DNA of 64,000 bases from Acetobacterium woodii DSM 1030. GTDB taxonomy: Bacteria > Bacillota > Clostridia > Eubacteriales > Eubacteriaceae. The stretch lies in contig NC_016894.1 of NCBI RefSeq assembly GCF_000247605.1, positions 992,001-1,056,000 on the forward strand, written 5' to 3'. Under the pieces are notes generated by a model, which saw only the letters and a program-made list of their open reading frames with translations, did no database searches and was not told the DNA's origin. Every line of letters starts with the position of its first letter. The first letter of the stretch is position 1. The position numbers were made by a program, and so were the translations under genes. This document shows, piece after piece, positions 37,699-46,120 of this stretch.

Positions 37699-38564
37699 AA
37701 ACGGCCACTCAGATAAAAGACAAAATTAAAAATCTGGCCAAAGAAAAGCAGATTGATCCGCTGATTCTATCAAAAAATTATATGATGGAGCGATTTCTGG
37801 AACGGATCGCCTTGTCCCGTTTTCGTGACTATTTTATCCTTAAAGGCGGTTTCCTGGTTGCTTCGGTGGTGGGAATTGAAAGCCGCTCAACGGTAGATAT
37901 CGATACGACCCTGAAAAATTATCCCTTAAATTCAGAAGTGCTGGAAGAAATCATTCCTGAAATCCTAGCCATCGATTGTGACGATCATATCAGTATGGTC
38001 CTGAAAAAGTTGGAGACCATCCGTGAAGAGGGTGATTATACGGGGATACGGGTTTATATTGAAACAACAATTGATCGGATGCGTATTCCCATTAAAGTGG
38101 ATATTACAACCGGTGATCAGATTACGCCCAAAGAGATAATTTACGCCTATCCCTTAATGTTTGAGGAACGTTCCATCTCAATCTGGGCTTATAATCTGGA
38201 AACGGTTTTAGCAGAAAAGTATCATGGTATTTTATCCTTTGGTACTTTCAACACTCGGATGCGAGACTACTACGATATTCATATTCTGTTGCATGGAACA
38301 ATGCATCGCATTGATCCAGCCATTCTAGCCAAAGCGATTTATCAGACCGCCAAACAGCGACAGGGTGAACACTTGCTAGCCCGTCAAAATGTGACGATAA
38401 AAGAGATTTTTGAGAGTGCAGAGATGAAAGCATTGTGGCAGGCTTATCAGACGAAAAATCCCTATGCCAATGAATTTGCCTGGGAAGATGTGTGCGAGTC
38501 AGTGGAAAAAGTGATGTTGATTGGGAGCGGAAGAGATACAAAGTATCAGATATCCCAAGATTAA
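37695..38564 (+). CDS. abiEii: Type IV toxin nucleotidyltransferase, AbiEii family
   Basis: Toxin of 289 residues in the nucleotidyltransferase superfamily. Visible motifs are LKGG (49-52) and the acidic strand STVDID (65-70), a second acidic strand IKVDI near 133, and the lysine-containing ETVLAEKYHGIL near 173. AbiEii toxins transfer nucleotides to cellular RNA and stop growth. The start is GTG at 37695, overlapping the antitoxin stop. It closes the restriction island. Confidence 0.88.
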   Translation: MKTATQIKDKIKNLAKEKQIDPLILSKNYMMERFLERIALSRFRDYFILKGGFLVASVVGIESRSTVDIDTTLKNYPLNSEVLEEIIPEILAIDCDDHISMVLKKLETIREEGDYTGIRVYIETTIDRMRIPIKVDITTGDQITPKEIIYAYPLMFEERSISIWAYNLETVLAEKYHGILSFGTFNTRMRDYYDIHILLHGTMHRIDPAILAKAIYQTAKQRQGEHLLARQNVTIKEIFESAEMKALWQAYQTKNPYANEFAWEDVCESVEKVMLIGSGRDTKYQISQD

Positions 38565-38584
38565 TCACTCAGACACCGACATGT

Positions 38585-38691
38585 AACACATGGGGACAGA
38601 GGTTTTGTGCCCTACTAGATTACGCAAAAAGAGATTAGAACTGTTGCTGGTCAATTATGTGACAAGAATATTGATATTACAAGAATCAGTC
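38585..38691 (+). repeat. Duplicated scar: 32-bp motif plus 73-bp copy of a cargo gene
   Basis: 38585-38616 matches 31281-31313 with a few changes and one missing base. Directly after it, 38619-38691 repeats 31511-31583 with about two mismatches in 73 bp. The copy is non-coding here. It marks a past duplication or recombination that joined sequences now 7 kb apart. Confidence 0.8.
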
Positions 38692-38767
38692 GGTGATGCC
38701 ACGTTCTTAATTTATTCAACGTAACTAGCGATTATACAAAATATGGGCAAGCTATTGGAGAATCTCA

Positions 38768-39784
38768 ATGATGACTGTTAATTTAAATGAATACTTTAAA
38801 AAACAAACGAAATTTAGTGGCAATGTATTGTTGGCAAAAAATAATGAAATTATATTTAAAGAATCCTATGGATATTCAAATAAGGAAAAAGGAATAAAAA
38901 ACACCCTCCAAACAAAATTTATGATCGGCTCGATGACAAAGGCAATAACGGCGTTATGTATAATGCAGTTATCAGAAAAAGGGATGCTTTCAACAAGGCA
39001 GCATATTGACGATTATCTTCCCAACTTCTACCAGGGTCAGGGTATTACAATTCATCATCTGCTAACGCATACGTCTGGCATCCCTAACTACTTAATGCTA
39101 AAAAAACAAATAAAATGGGGCGAACGTCATACCCCTCAAGAAATACTACAAATTGTAAAAGGTTATAAATTGAAATTCCCGGTTGGTCAAAAATGGTCGT
39201 ACAGTAATACGAATTATCTAATTCTGGGCTTGATCATTGAAATGGTTTCGGGAATGAGTTATCACCAATATGTTAAAAATTATCTATTTATTCCCGCTAA
39301 CATGAATGATTCCGGTTTTATTGATGAAGAACAAAAAAATCTAGCCAATCATTATATTAATGGAAAAAAAGGGTTTTATATGAACCCATCAATGTTTTTT
39401 GCTTGTGGTGATATGGTAACAACGGTTGGTGATTTTTATTTGCTTGATCGAGCCATTCAGGATGGTAAACTATTAAAAACCCAAACAGTAAAGGAAATGC
39501 AAAAGCCTTACTATGATGGCAAATATGTAAAATGTGGCTATGGATTGTTTGTAAAAAAACATTTTGATGGTAAAAGTATCTGTCATGGTGGGTCAATGCC
39601 AAATGGTTACACGTCTCATTTTGAGAAATATCTAGATGACGATATGACCATTGTGGTCTTAAGCAATGATTTAGTAAACTACCAATTCTTATCATTGAGT
39701 GGGGCTGGTGGTACCTATATAAGTAGAGAGATTGCTTCATTAATTTATGGTAAAAAGTTAGGTCCGTTAAAGAAGATCTTCTAA
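38768..39784 (+). CDS. Serine hydrolase, beta-lactamase class C/PBP4-like family
   Basis: Penicillin-binding/esterase-fold hydrolase of 338 residues. The catalytic SxxK is SMTK (Ser55-Lys58), the second motif is YSN (145-147), and the third is HGG near 275. No secretion signal or membrane segment is seen, so a cytoplasmic esterase or peptidase is more likely than a cell-wall or antibiotic-resistance enzyme. GGAGAA lies before the tandem ATG start. It stands alone in an accessory stretch. Confidence 0.8.
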   Translation: MMTVNLNEYFKKQTKFSGNVLLAKNNEIIFKESYGYSNKEKGIKNTLQTKFMIGSMTKAITALCIMQLSEKGMLSTRQHIDDYLPNFYQGQGITIHHLLTHTSGIPNYLMLKKQIKWGERHTPQEILQIVKGYKLKFPVGQKWSYSNTNYLILGLIIEMVSGMSYHQYVKNYLFIPANMNDSGFIDEEQKNLANHYINGKKGFYMNPSMFFACGDMVTTVGDFYLLDRAIQDGKLLKTQTVKEMQKPYYDGKYVKCGYGLFVKKHFDGKSICHGGSMPNGYTSHFEKYLDDDMTIVVLSNDLVNYQFLSLSGAGGTYISREIASLIYGKKLGPLKKIF

Positions 39785-39820
39785 AAGTGCTCTTTAATAT
39801 TGGTAGTTATGGCACAACGT

Positions 39821-39901
39821 TATTATGTCGCAGCTTTATAAACCGGTTATCTGGCTCAAAATGGTTGAAACCCTCATAATAAACAAGATCCAATGGACGC
39901 A
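39821..39901 (+). repeat. Direct repeat A, about 80 bp
   Basis: About 80 bp closely matching 41563-41644 (shared core includes TAACCGGTTATCTGGCTCA). A weaker match to copy B resumes around 39905-39930. Together the copies bracket the MITE and the isomerase-like gene. The rest of the gap 39785-40536 shows no gene I can support; it holds several short dyads and a GTGACATCACA palindrome-like patch near 40302. Confidence 0.7.
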
Positions 39902-40536
39902 GATACCGATATCGAACTTATGATTCGACTGACATATGGGCAGGATTAATCTGATATTAATTGATTGCACTCGGTCCGGAAACATCGCACTCGTTTCCGA
40001 GCAATGTTTCCGATATTTCAAAGCACCCTTTTCCGGAACCAGTGCAGTTGCGTTATAATTGTTTTATGCATGGGCAATTGTGTAAACACAATTATGAAGG
40101 TCGATAATTATAGTAATTTATTGAGAAGTAATCCGGCTGAAAAGACAAGATTACAGTAACACAAATGTTACTACAAGCGGTACAGCAACGATTCGCGCAA
40201 AAAACAGCCATATGACAATATTTGCCAATAAATACTGTCACACAAGTCCCCATATTACTTTTGTGATGTCTCAAAATGTAAAATCCATAGTTTTGTGACA
40301 TCACATAATGCCAACACAAAATAACTACTTTTTGTGACAGCTTGCATAAACAAACAAATGGTATAATATTTCCATGAGTTACGTCAGATTAGCAAAAAAA
40401 TGTGTAGCACTGCAATATGGAATGAGGGACAGACATGGAAGATGAAATATTCTAACATTCGTTGAAGATTGCGAATTAAGATGATAAATGTGTAACAACG
40501 ATGGATAGGAATTTCAATTGCTGGTTATTTATATTA

Positions 40537-40707
40537 TAGGTAATTGCGAAATTAAAAAACATCAAACAACGGTTGCTTTGGGTGCAGTTTCCACAAACGA
40601 TTTCGTAACGTGTAGGCGAACAGTTCATCGAACTGTCCGCCGTACAGTGTAGAAATTGTTTCGTGCGAAACTGGGCCCAAAGCTCAGGGCACTTTTGCAA
40701 TTACCTA
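40537..40707 (+). mobile_element. MITE copy 2, 171 bp
   Basis: Same length and orientation as copy 1, with roughly a dozen mismatches. Terminal repeats are TAGGTAATTGC and GCAATTACCTA. It is flanked by an 11-bp direct repeat TATTTATATTA (40526-40536 and 40708-40718). It ends 29 bp before the next start codon, leaving the GGGAGGT ribosome binding site intact. Confidence 0.9.
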
Positions 40708-40736
40708 TATTTATATTATTATGGGAGGTAGTTTAA

Positions 40737-41507
40737 TTGAGAAACTATACTATTGTTGATTGGTTTGGTTATAATCTTTCTCCACGGGAAAGAATGAATG
40801 TTATCAAATCTGCAGGATTTACTGGTGTAATTTTACTTTGGACAGATCAGTTTGATAGCGACTACAAAGACTTTCCACGGTATGCTATGGAAGCTGGGTT
40901 ATTTGTTGAAAATGCTCATGCACCTTACATTGAGGCAAATACTTTGTGGGAAGATAATTCAATCGGACATGAATATGCAAAAAAGCTTATCACATGTATA
41001 GAGGATTGTGATACTTATGAAATACCAACTTTAGTTATGCATCCCACAAACGGTAAAACTCCTTTACCTGTATCCAATACTGGAATAGAGCGACTAAAAC
41101 GAATTATAGACAGGGCGGAAAGCTTGAACATCAATATAGCTTTGGAAAATATGGAAAGTCCTCAATATCTAGAATTTATATTTAGTAAAATTCAATCAAA
41201 TAGGCTTGGATTTTGTTTTGACAGTGGACATCATAATTTATATTCTCCAGATTTGGACTTGCTCAGTTTATATGGTACTAAACTTATGGCTTTACACCTG
41301 CACGATAACAACAGTAAAACGGATATGCATGCACTTCCGTTTTCAGGAAATATTGATTGGAATAAACTTTCAGACAAATTGAAGTCAGTTGATTATAAAG
41401 GTGCCATAGCTTTTGAAACGAGAAACACAGGATTTGAATATGTTCAAAGTGAAGATGAATTTTTAAGCATTGCAATAGCTAAGGCAAAAGATGTTTTAAG
41501 TTATTAG
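40737..41507 (+). CDS. Sugar phosphate isomerase/epimerase family protein (AP endonuclease 2 fold)
   Basis: TIM-barrel protein of 256 residues of the xylose-isomerase-like superfamily. Metal-ligand patches are visible: His in NAHAPYIEA, Glu in NIALENMES, Asp and His in CFDSGHHNL, HLHDN near 184 and Glu in IAFETRN. The start is TTG at 40737 with GGGAGGT upstream. The substrate is unknown. It lies alone between two direct repeats and behind a MITE, which suggests acquisition or rearrangement. Confidence 0.78.
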   Translation: MRNYTIVDWFGYNLSPRERMNVIKSAGFTGVILLWTDQFDSDYKDFPRYAMEAGLFVENAHAPYIEANTLWEDNSIGHEYAKKLITCIEDCDTYEIPTLVMHPTNGKTPLPVSNTGIERLKRIIDRAESLNINIALENMESPQYLEFIFSKIQSNRLGFCFDSGHHNLYSPDLDLLSLYGTKLMALHLHDNNSKTDMHALPFSGNIDWNKLSDKLKSVDYKGAIAFETRNTGFEYVQSEDEFLSIAIAKAKDVLSY

Positions 41508-41562
41508 TTTGCTAGGAAAAATTAATCAAATCTCTGTTATATTAAGGTACGCAATCTTCATA

Positions 41563-41644
41563 TATTATGTCGCAGCTTTATTAACCGGTTATCTGGCTCA
41601 GAATGGTTAAAAACCCCATAATAAAGAAGATCCAATGGAACGCA
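41563..41644 (+). repeat. Direct repeat B, about 80 bp
   Basis: Second copy of the 39821-39901 sequence, 1.74 kb downstream in the same orientation. Extra sequence (about 41645-41733) is present here before the weaker homology resumes around 41734. No function recognised. With copy A it brackets the isomerase-like gene. Confidence 0.7.
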
Positions 41645-41853
41645 GTAAGACAGTACCTAACACCACCGTAAACTATTTGACAAGCCTCCAGTCCGATACT
41701 CAACAGGATTAGCCCTTCATCCCGGAGGCCATCACTGGTATCGGAACTTGTGATCGAGTCAGAAAAATTATGGTTATCCATCTTAGACTGATACTGAGAT
41801 ATTCAATAATTGAATTGATCGATGAATTGACAAAAAATTAGAAAGGCACCGAA

Positions 41854-42006
41854 ATGGACAAAACGAATAACATTATCCGCAGTTCTGCCGCTGAATACCT
41901 GACCTTCATTATCGTCACCGGCGAAAGTGATGTTAATGCGATCGATGCTGATAAAGGATTACTTCGAAGAGCAATGAAGCGGATTCGTGAAATTCGGTTG
42001 ACATAG
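41854..42006 (+). pseudogene. RhuM-like virulence protein, N-terminal remnant
   Basis: A 50-codon frame begins MDKTNNIIRSSAAEYLTFI, which resembles the N-terminus of RhuM-family (COG3943) proteins, then leaves the family pattern and stops. A ribosome binding site (GAAAGG) is preserved. Normal RhuM proteins are about 300 residues, so this is a truncated remnant. The assignment rests on a short match. Confidence 0.5.
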
Positions 42007-42034
42007 GTGCGTCGTTTAACAAAAGGAGAGTATT

Positions 42035-43162
42035 ATTAAAAAGTTTTTATCTAAGCGATTGCTGTTTATCATCCCAGGAGTTGTAGCATATATACTTAAT
42101 AAATATGCACAGCATCATCCGGATTGGGCGGAACAATACAGTCGGTCAGTATACCCGGTGTTGTCTAATGCCGTGGGATTTTTACCTTCACTGGTAAAAT
42201 TTTCGGTTGGTGAATGGCTGGTGGTATTGGCGTTGTTGTTTTTGCTATTATATATTGTTTATTATGGGCGTCAGGTTATTATCAGTAAAGGGACCCGTCG
42301 GATCGAAGTTTATCGTGGTGTGATGGGCATCGTCTTGATGGGTAGCATGATCTATTTTTGTTTTACAGTTTTGAGTGGATTAAACTATCATCGGGATTCT
42401 TTCTTGTCTGATACCGAATATCATGAGGAAAAATACAGTGTCGAGGAATTGGCGGCATTGTGTCAGTCACTTGCCGATGACCTGGGACCGGTAAGAGCGG
42501 AACTGGGAGAAGATACGGACCTTTTGGTCCAAGCTCCAGATGATTTTGATTATTATGCACAACACGCAGTGTTGTCGCTGAAAATGTTGTCAAAGCAGTA
42601 TCCTGTTTTGGAGCGGTCTTTGTATTCCACACCAAAACCAGTGGTGATGTCAAAACTGATGTCTCGGGCAGGTATAGAAGGTATATTTTTCCCTTTTACT
42701 TTGGAATCTAATATCAATGTTGACATGCCAGGTTTTTTAATACCTGCCGCAATGACCCATGAACTGGCACATCAGTGCGGTTTTATGCAAGAGGATGAGG
42801 CGGGTTTTATATCCTATCTGGCATGCACGCAGCAGGATGAACCAATGTTCCTTTATAGCGGACTTTTTCTGGCGTTTGATTATTCCATATCGGCGTTGGA
42901 GAAAGTTGATCCGGATAAGGCATTGGAGATAAAATCCGGTCTGTCACAGCAGGTCCAGTATGATCTGGTCCAGAATGAGCAGTATTGGGGCAAGTATAAA
43001 GGTATTGTTGCAAATATTTCAACGCGTGTCAATGATGTCTATCTGAAGGCGAATAACCAGACCGACGGTGTGAATAGCTATAATAAAATGGTAAATCTGT
43101 TGCTGGCAGAGCAGCGCGATAAACTGTCGAGAACGTCCTTGGGTTTGAGCGAAAAAAATTAG
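42035..43162 (+). CDS. DUF3810-type membrane protein with HExxH motif
   Basis: Predicted membrane-anchored zinc metalloprotease-like protein of 375 residues. Two or three hydrophobic segments lie in the first 115 residues, and MTHELAHQCGF carries the HExxH metal site. The start is unusual: AAGGAG at 42023-42028 is followed 6 bp later by ATT at 42035 (a second ATT sits at 42032), giving a basic N-terminus KKFLSKR ahead of the membrane helix. The first conventional candidate, TTG at 42059, is 30 bp from that site. Substrate unknown. Confidence 0.75.
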   Translation: MKKFLSKRLLFIIPGVVAYILNKYAQHHPDWAEQYSRSVYPVLSNAVGFLPSLVKFSVGEWLVVLALLFLLLYIVYYGRQVIISKGTRRIEVYRGVMGIVLMGSMIYFCFTVLSGLNYHRDSFLSDTEYHEEKYSVEELAALCQSLADDLGPVRAELGEDTDLLVQAPDDFDYYAQHAVLSLKMLSKQYPVLERSLYSTPKPVVMSKLMSRAGIEGIFFPFTLESNINVDMPGFLIPAAMTHELAHQCGFMQEDEAGFISYLACTQQDEPMFLYSGLFLAFDYSISALEKVDPDKALEIKSGLSQQVQYDLVQNEQYWGKYKGIVANISTRVNDVYLKANNQTDGVNSYNKMVNLLLAEQRDKLSRTSLGLSEKN

Positions 43163-43202
43163 ACTAGATAGAATTTTTGAGGATTAAGAAGGTGGAGCAG
43201 CG

Positions 43203-43820
43203 GTGACTGATCAAAATAAAAAAGCACGAAGAACGGACTATCAGGCAATTTTTAAAAAAGCCTATCAGTTAATGGATGAACCGATCATTGCCGGTAATTG
43301 TGGGGAGTTATGTGGCTATCATTGTTGCCGTCGGATTGATACCGACGGTAAGCGATTGGGGATGTATTTATTACCGCTTGAATATGAATATATGCAAGCT
43401 GAGGTCGTGACCGATTACGATCTGCACTGTCAGCAGCAGTACAAGCTGCCCCCTAAAATTAAGAAATCTTATTATATCTATTGCCATTTGGCAGAAGGTT
43501 GCTTAAGAGATTATCGTCCCATTCAATGCCGGACCTATCCCTTTGAACCCCATCACGAAAATGGTGAATTTTCACTTGTGATTGAAAAAGAACAGATGCA
43601 TAGCTGTGTCCTGCTAAAGTGCAGGTCCGAGTGGCGCCAGACCTTTATCGATGGTGTTTATCAAGGGTGGCTTGAATTAATGAAGATCCCCATCATAAAA
43701 TATAACATTAACTATTTTTCAAAAGAGCGCATCGCCGCCAATAATATCATGATACAATATCATGCAAAAGGCGATGCAACTGATGGCATTTTGCATACGG
43801 AGTTTTTTAAATGCAAGTGA
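43203..43820 (+). CDS. YkgJ-type cysteine cluster protein
   Basis: A 205-residue protein with a metal-binding cysteine pattern: CGELCGYHCC near 38, CHLAEGC near 98 and RPIQCRTYPFEP near 107. Such proteins probably hold a zinc or iron-sulfur site, and their function is poorly known. The start is GTG at 43203 with GGTGGA upstream. It follows the DUF3810 gene by 40 bp on the same strand and may share its transcript. Confidence 0.72.
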   Translation: MTDQNKKARRTDYQAIFKKAYQLMDEPIIAGNCGELCGYHCCRRIDTDGKRLGMYLLPLEYEYMQAEVVTDYDLHCQQQYKLPPKIKKSYYIYCHLAEGCLRDYRPIQCRTYPFEPHHENGEFSLVIEKEQMHSCVLLKCRSEWRQTFIDGVYQGWLELMKIPIIKYNINYFSKERIAANNIMIQYHAKGDATDGILHTEFFKCK

Positions 43821-43823
43821 CCG

Positions 43824-44711
43824 TTATTTGTTCACAAGCTCACTGATTCGAGCGTATAAATCCTTTTCGTTTTTCATCATATGTCCTTCTGGAAAAACGG
43901 TGGTTATATAATGCTGGGCAAAAGGAAAGCAACATACTTCATAGGGTTTCATATCCGCGGTGATAAATCCAAATTCAAGGTGATTGATCGCAATTTTATT
44001 GGTTTCGATATGCTGAGCACATTTCATCTCCATGGGGTCAAAGATCAGGCCGAAGGGATCAATCCCATTGTTGTCAAGTGCTCCCGTGTAATCAATCGAT
44101 AGATTGCCCTCAATCCACAAGCGCTGATTTAAACCAACGCAATTATGCTGATTGACATCAACCATTAGGTCAATTTTGGTGTGTTTTTTTTTGCTTTCGA
44201 TGTCACAAATAATGTTACCATCATAAGCGGTTGTAAAAACTGATTTCTGTAAGGTTGACGGCAGAAAACCTTTTCCTGGATCATAGTGGAAGGTGTTGGA
44301 TTCGTAGTCACAAATCAGCCAGGAGATTAAATTAGTTTTTTTATTTTTGGCAATAACATAAAGTTCAAATCGCGATCCCCAAAAAACACTGGTATGCACG
44401 TTAAAACAGCCGATAATTCCGCAAAGTTTTTTGTCAGACTGATCAAAGATTGAGATCGGGATCAGTTCATAAGTGTCGGGCAGGAAATCTTTGACCAGTT
44501 CTTCGGTAATTTCATAGGCTAAAAAGAGACTGTAAGGTTCGACGACAAAACCCATATATTGATTCGTTTTGGTATTTTGTTTAATAATTAAATTTTGAAG
44601 AAATCGCGGTAATTTCATCAGTTTTTGAGCGTTGTTAAAGGTCATCGCAATTCCATCTGGTGTAATTTTTTTTTCGGTATCTTTGATAAATTTGAGTATC
44701 ACGTTATTCAT
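43824..44711 (-). CDS. Hypothetical protein, possibly acetoacetate decarboxylase-like fold
   Basis: Not firmly recognised. The 295-residue protein has no signal peptide or membrane helix. Mixed beta-rich segments (YSLFLAYEITEEL, GIIGCFNVHTSVFWGSRFEL) resemble the acetoacetate decarboxylase-like or DUF2071-type beta fold only loosely. The ATG at 44711 is preferred over one at 44732 because GGTGG sits upstream. It converges with the cysteine cluster gene, with 3 bp between stop codons. Confidence 0.55.
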   Translation of the reverse strand: MNNVILKFIKDTEKKITPDGIAMTFNNAQKLMKLPRFLQNLIIKQNTKTNQYMGFVVEPYSLFLAYEITEELVKDFLPDTYELIPISIFDQSDKKLCGIIGCFNVHTSVFWGSRFELYVIAKNKKTNLISWLICDYESNTFHYDPGKGFLPSTLQKSVFTTAYDGNIICDIESKKKHTKIDLMVDVNQHNCVGLNQRLWIEGNLSIDYTGALDNNGIDPFGLIFDPMEMKCAQHIETNKIAINHLEFGFITADMKPYEVCCFPFAQHYITTVFPEGHMMKNEKDLYARISELVNK

Positions 44712-45162
44712 AATTAACCACCATTTCCGCATTTTGCATTGCCAATATTTAATTTAAATCAATTTAATAGACAAGATTGTCCCATTGGTTACAGTGTATT
44801 GAATTAAAATATATAGTAAATAGAAACATTTGTCAACGACTGAGGGGGTGGAGGTGTTTATATGTACTGACTTCACTGACAATTTTTAAATTGAAATGCA
44901 TGTCTATATCGGGTTGTGGTATAATTTTGATAGCATAATTTTCTAGCTTGTTTGTTTATTTTTAATTAACGTAATGCTAACAAATCGGGTGTTCTCAGGC
45001 TGCTTTATGATTGCAACGTCCGAATTTTTTCGTGGTTATTTATGGGCGAAGTTTGCGTTAGAAATAAAAATATTTAGGTAATGGTCCAAAGGACGATTAA
45101 CCGTTGATGATGTTTAAAAATTGTGTGTGGACAAACATTTAAATGGATAAAGGAGAAAGACA
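44712..45162. other. Intergenic gap of 451 bp
   Basis: AT-rich spacer between divergent genes with no RNA gene or recognisable coding frame. It presumably holds both promoters; no pair of hexamers is close enough to consensus to call. Confidence 0.4.
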
Positions 45163-45408
45163 ATGAAAGAATATTGTATTAAAACAGGAGAACGAGCGAC
45201 ATTCGGTAAATTTTTGTGTGAAAATGGGTTTATTCTCGAACCAATGAAAAAATCTAAGTTTGATAATGCTTTAGAACGCTATACAAAAGCGGATATGATC
45301 GTCTATTTATGTTTAAAAAAGGACAACTCAATAGAAGTAGTTCTAAGCAAAGGGATTAATCGATTAGATAGTAATATATTTAAGAAACAGTATGAGCAGT
45401 ATAAATGA
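45163..45408 (+). CDS. Small hypothetical protein
   Basis: An 81-residue basic protein with a good GGAGAAAG site before the ATG. It has no membrane segment and no recognised domain; a KADMIVYLCLKKDNSIEVVL strand-rich middle suggests a small folded protein. The following sequence holds a protease-gene remnant, so this region has been rearranged. Real expression is uncertain. Confidence 0.45.
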   Translation: MKEYCIKTGERATFGKFLCENGFILEPMKKSKFDNALERYTKADMIVYLCLKKDNSIEVVLSKGINRLDSNIFKKQYEQYK

Positions 45409-45420
45409 AACTTTGTATGA

Positions 45421-45534
45421 AAACAAAGTAGCGAATTTTCTCAGTACAATGATCGCGTTGATCTTGCTGCACCTGGTGTATTCTTGAGAAAAAATGGATC
45501 ACTTCAGCATCCAATGGTTAGAGGGCGGAAGTAA
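45421..45534 (+). pseudogene. Subtilase-like gene remnant
   Basis: A short open frame reads SSEFSQYNDRVDLAAPGV, which matches the conserved VDxxAPG stretch just before the catalytic serine of S8 subtilisin-like proteases. It begins after a stop codon and ends 38 codons later without the GTSMA serine motif. It is therefore a fragment of a lost protease gene. Confidence 0.5.
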
Positions 45535-45955
45535 AATTATCGGTTAATCTTTTTAACAAGGTTAAAAATTGCGCTTTCTCTTCTGGCGAAAAACCTTTGT
45601 AGGCCGTCGCAGATACTTCACTGGAAATTTTTTCATACGTTTCTTTGAGCTGGTATCCTTGGCTAGTCAGCAGGATATAGGTGCTTCTTTTGTCGGTTTC
45701 ATGTTTTTCCTTGGTGATGTATCCAAGCTGTAATAGCTTATTGATCAATGGCGTAATTGTTGATTTATCTTTTCGAGTTATTTGAGCAATTTCTTTCATG
45801 GTTAATTTGCCATTGTTTTCATATAAAGCGGTGAGAATATTACCATGAGACGGAATGATTCCATCCAGATTATTTTCAATTAATTTTTTTTCAATAAAGT
45901 TAATCATTTTTTTTCTAGCTCTGCTCATAAAATAGACGATATATTTATCATTCAT
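45518..45955 (-). CDS. MarR-family transcriptional regulator
   Basis: Regulator of 145 residues with the winged helix-turn-helix KLTMKEIAQITRKDKSTIT and the beta-wing DKRSTYILLT. It is divergent from a quinone oxidoreductase gene across a 165-bp region that contains an operator-like inverted repeat overlapping a consensus promoter. It most likely represses the oxidoreductase until a reactive or phenolic compound releases it. Confidence 0.88.
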   Translation of the reverse strand: MNDKYIVYFMSRARKKMINFIEKKLIENNLDGIIPSHGNILTALYENNGKLTMKEIAQITRKDKSTITPLINKLLQLGYITKEKHETDKRSTYILLTSQGYQLKETYEKISSEVSATAYKGFSPEEKAQFLTLLKRLTDNFTSAL

Positions 45956-46044
45956 AGTAGTTACCTCAGTTTCAAGTCAGATATTATTTAACTACAAAAT
46001 TATAAGCTTAAACAAAAGAATAAGTCAATACCGATTTTAGCAAA

Positions 46045-46099
46045 AATAGTTTGACACAAAACTTTATGCGGCGTATAATTAGTTTTGTGTCAAACTATT
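46045..46099 (+). promoter_or_regulatory. Consensus promoter inside a 19-bp inverted repeat
   Basis: TTGACA (46051-46056), 17 bp and TATAAT (46074-46079) form a perfect promoter for the oxidoreductase gene. Identical 19-bp arms in inverted orientation (46045-46063 and 46081-46099) cover the -35 region and the start point. Each arm has a TTTG-N3-CAAA core suited to a MarR dimer. Confidence 0.88.
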
Positions 46100-46120
46100 A
46101 TTTTGTAAGGAGATTATTTA

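Noticed and set aside
39965-40159. 64-codon frame in the gap before MITE copy 2
   Set aside because: No ribosome binding site and no family resemblance; the surrounding sequence consists of short dyads and repeat remnants.
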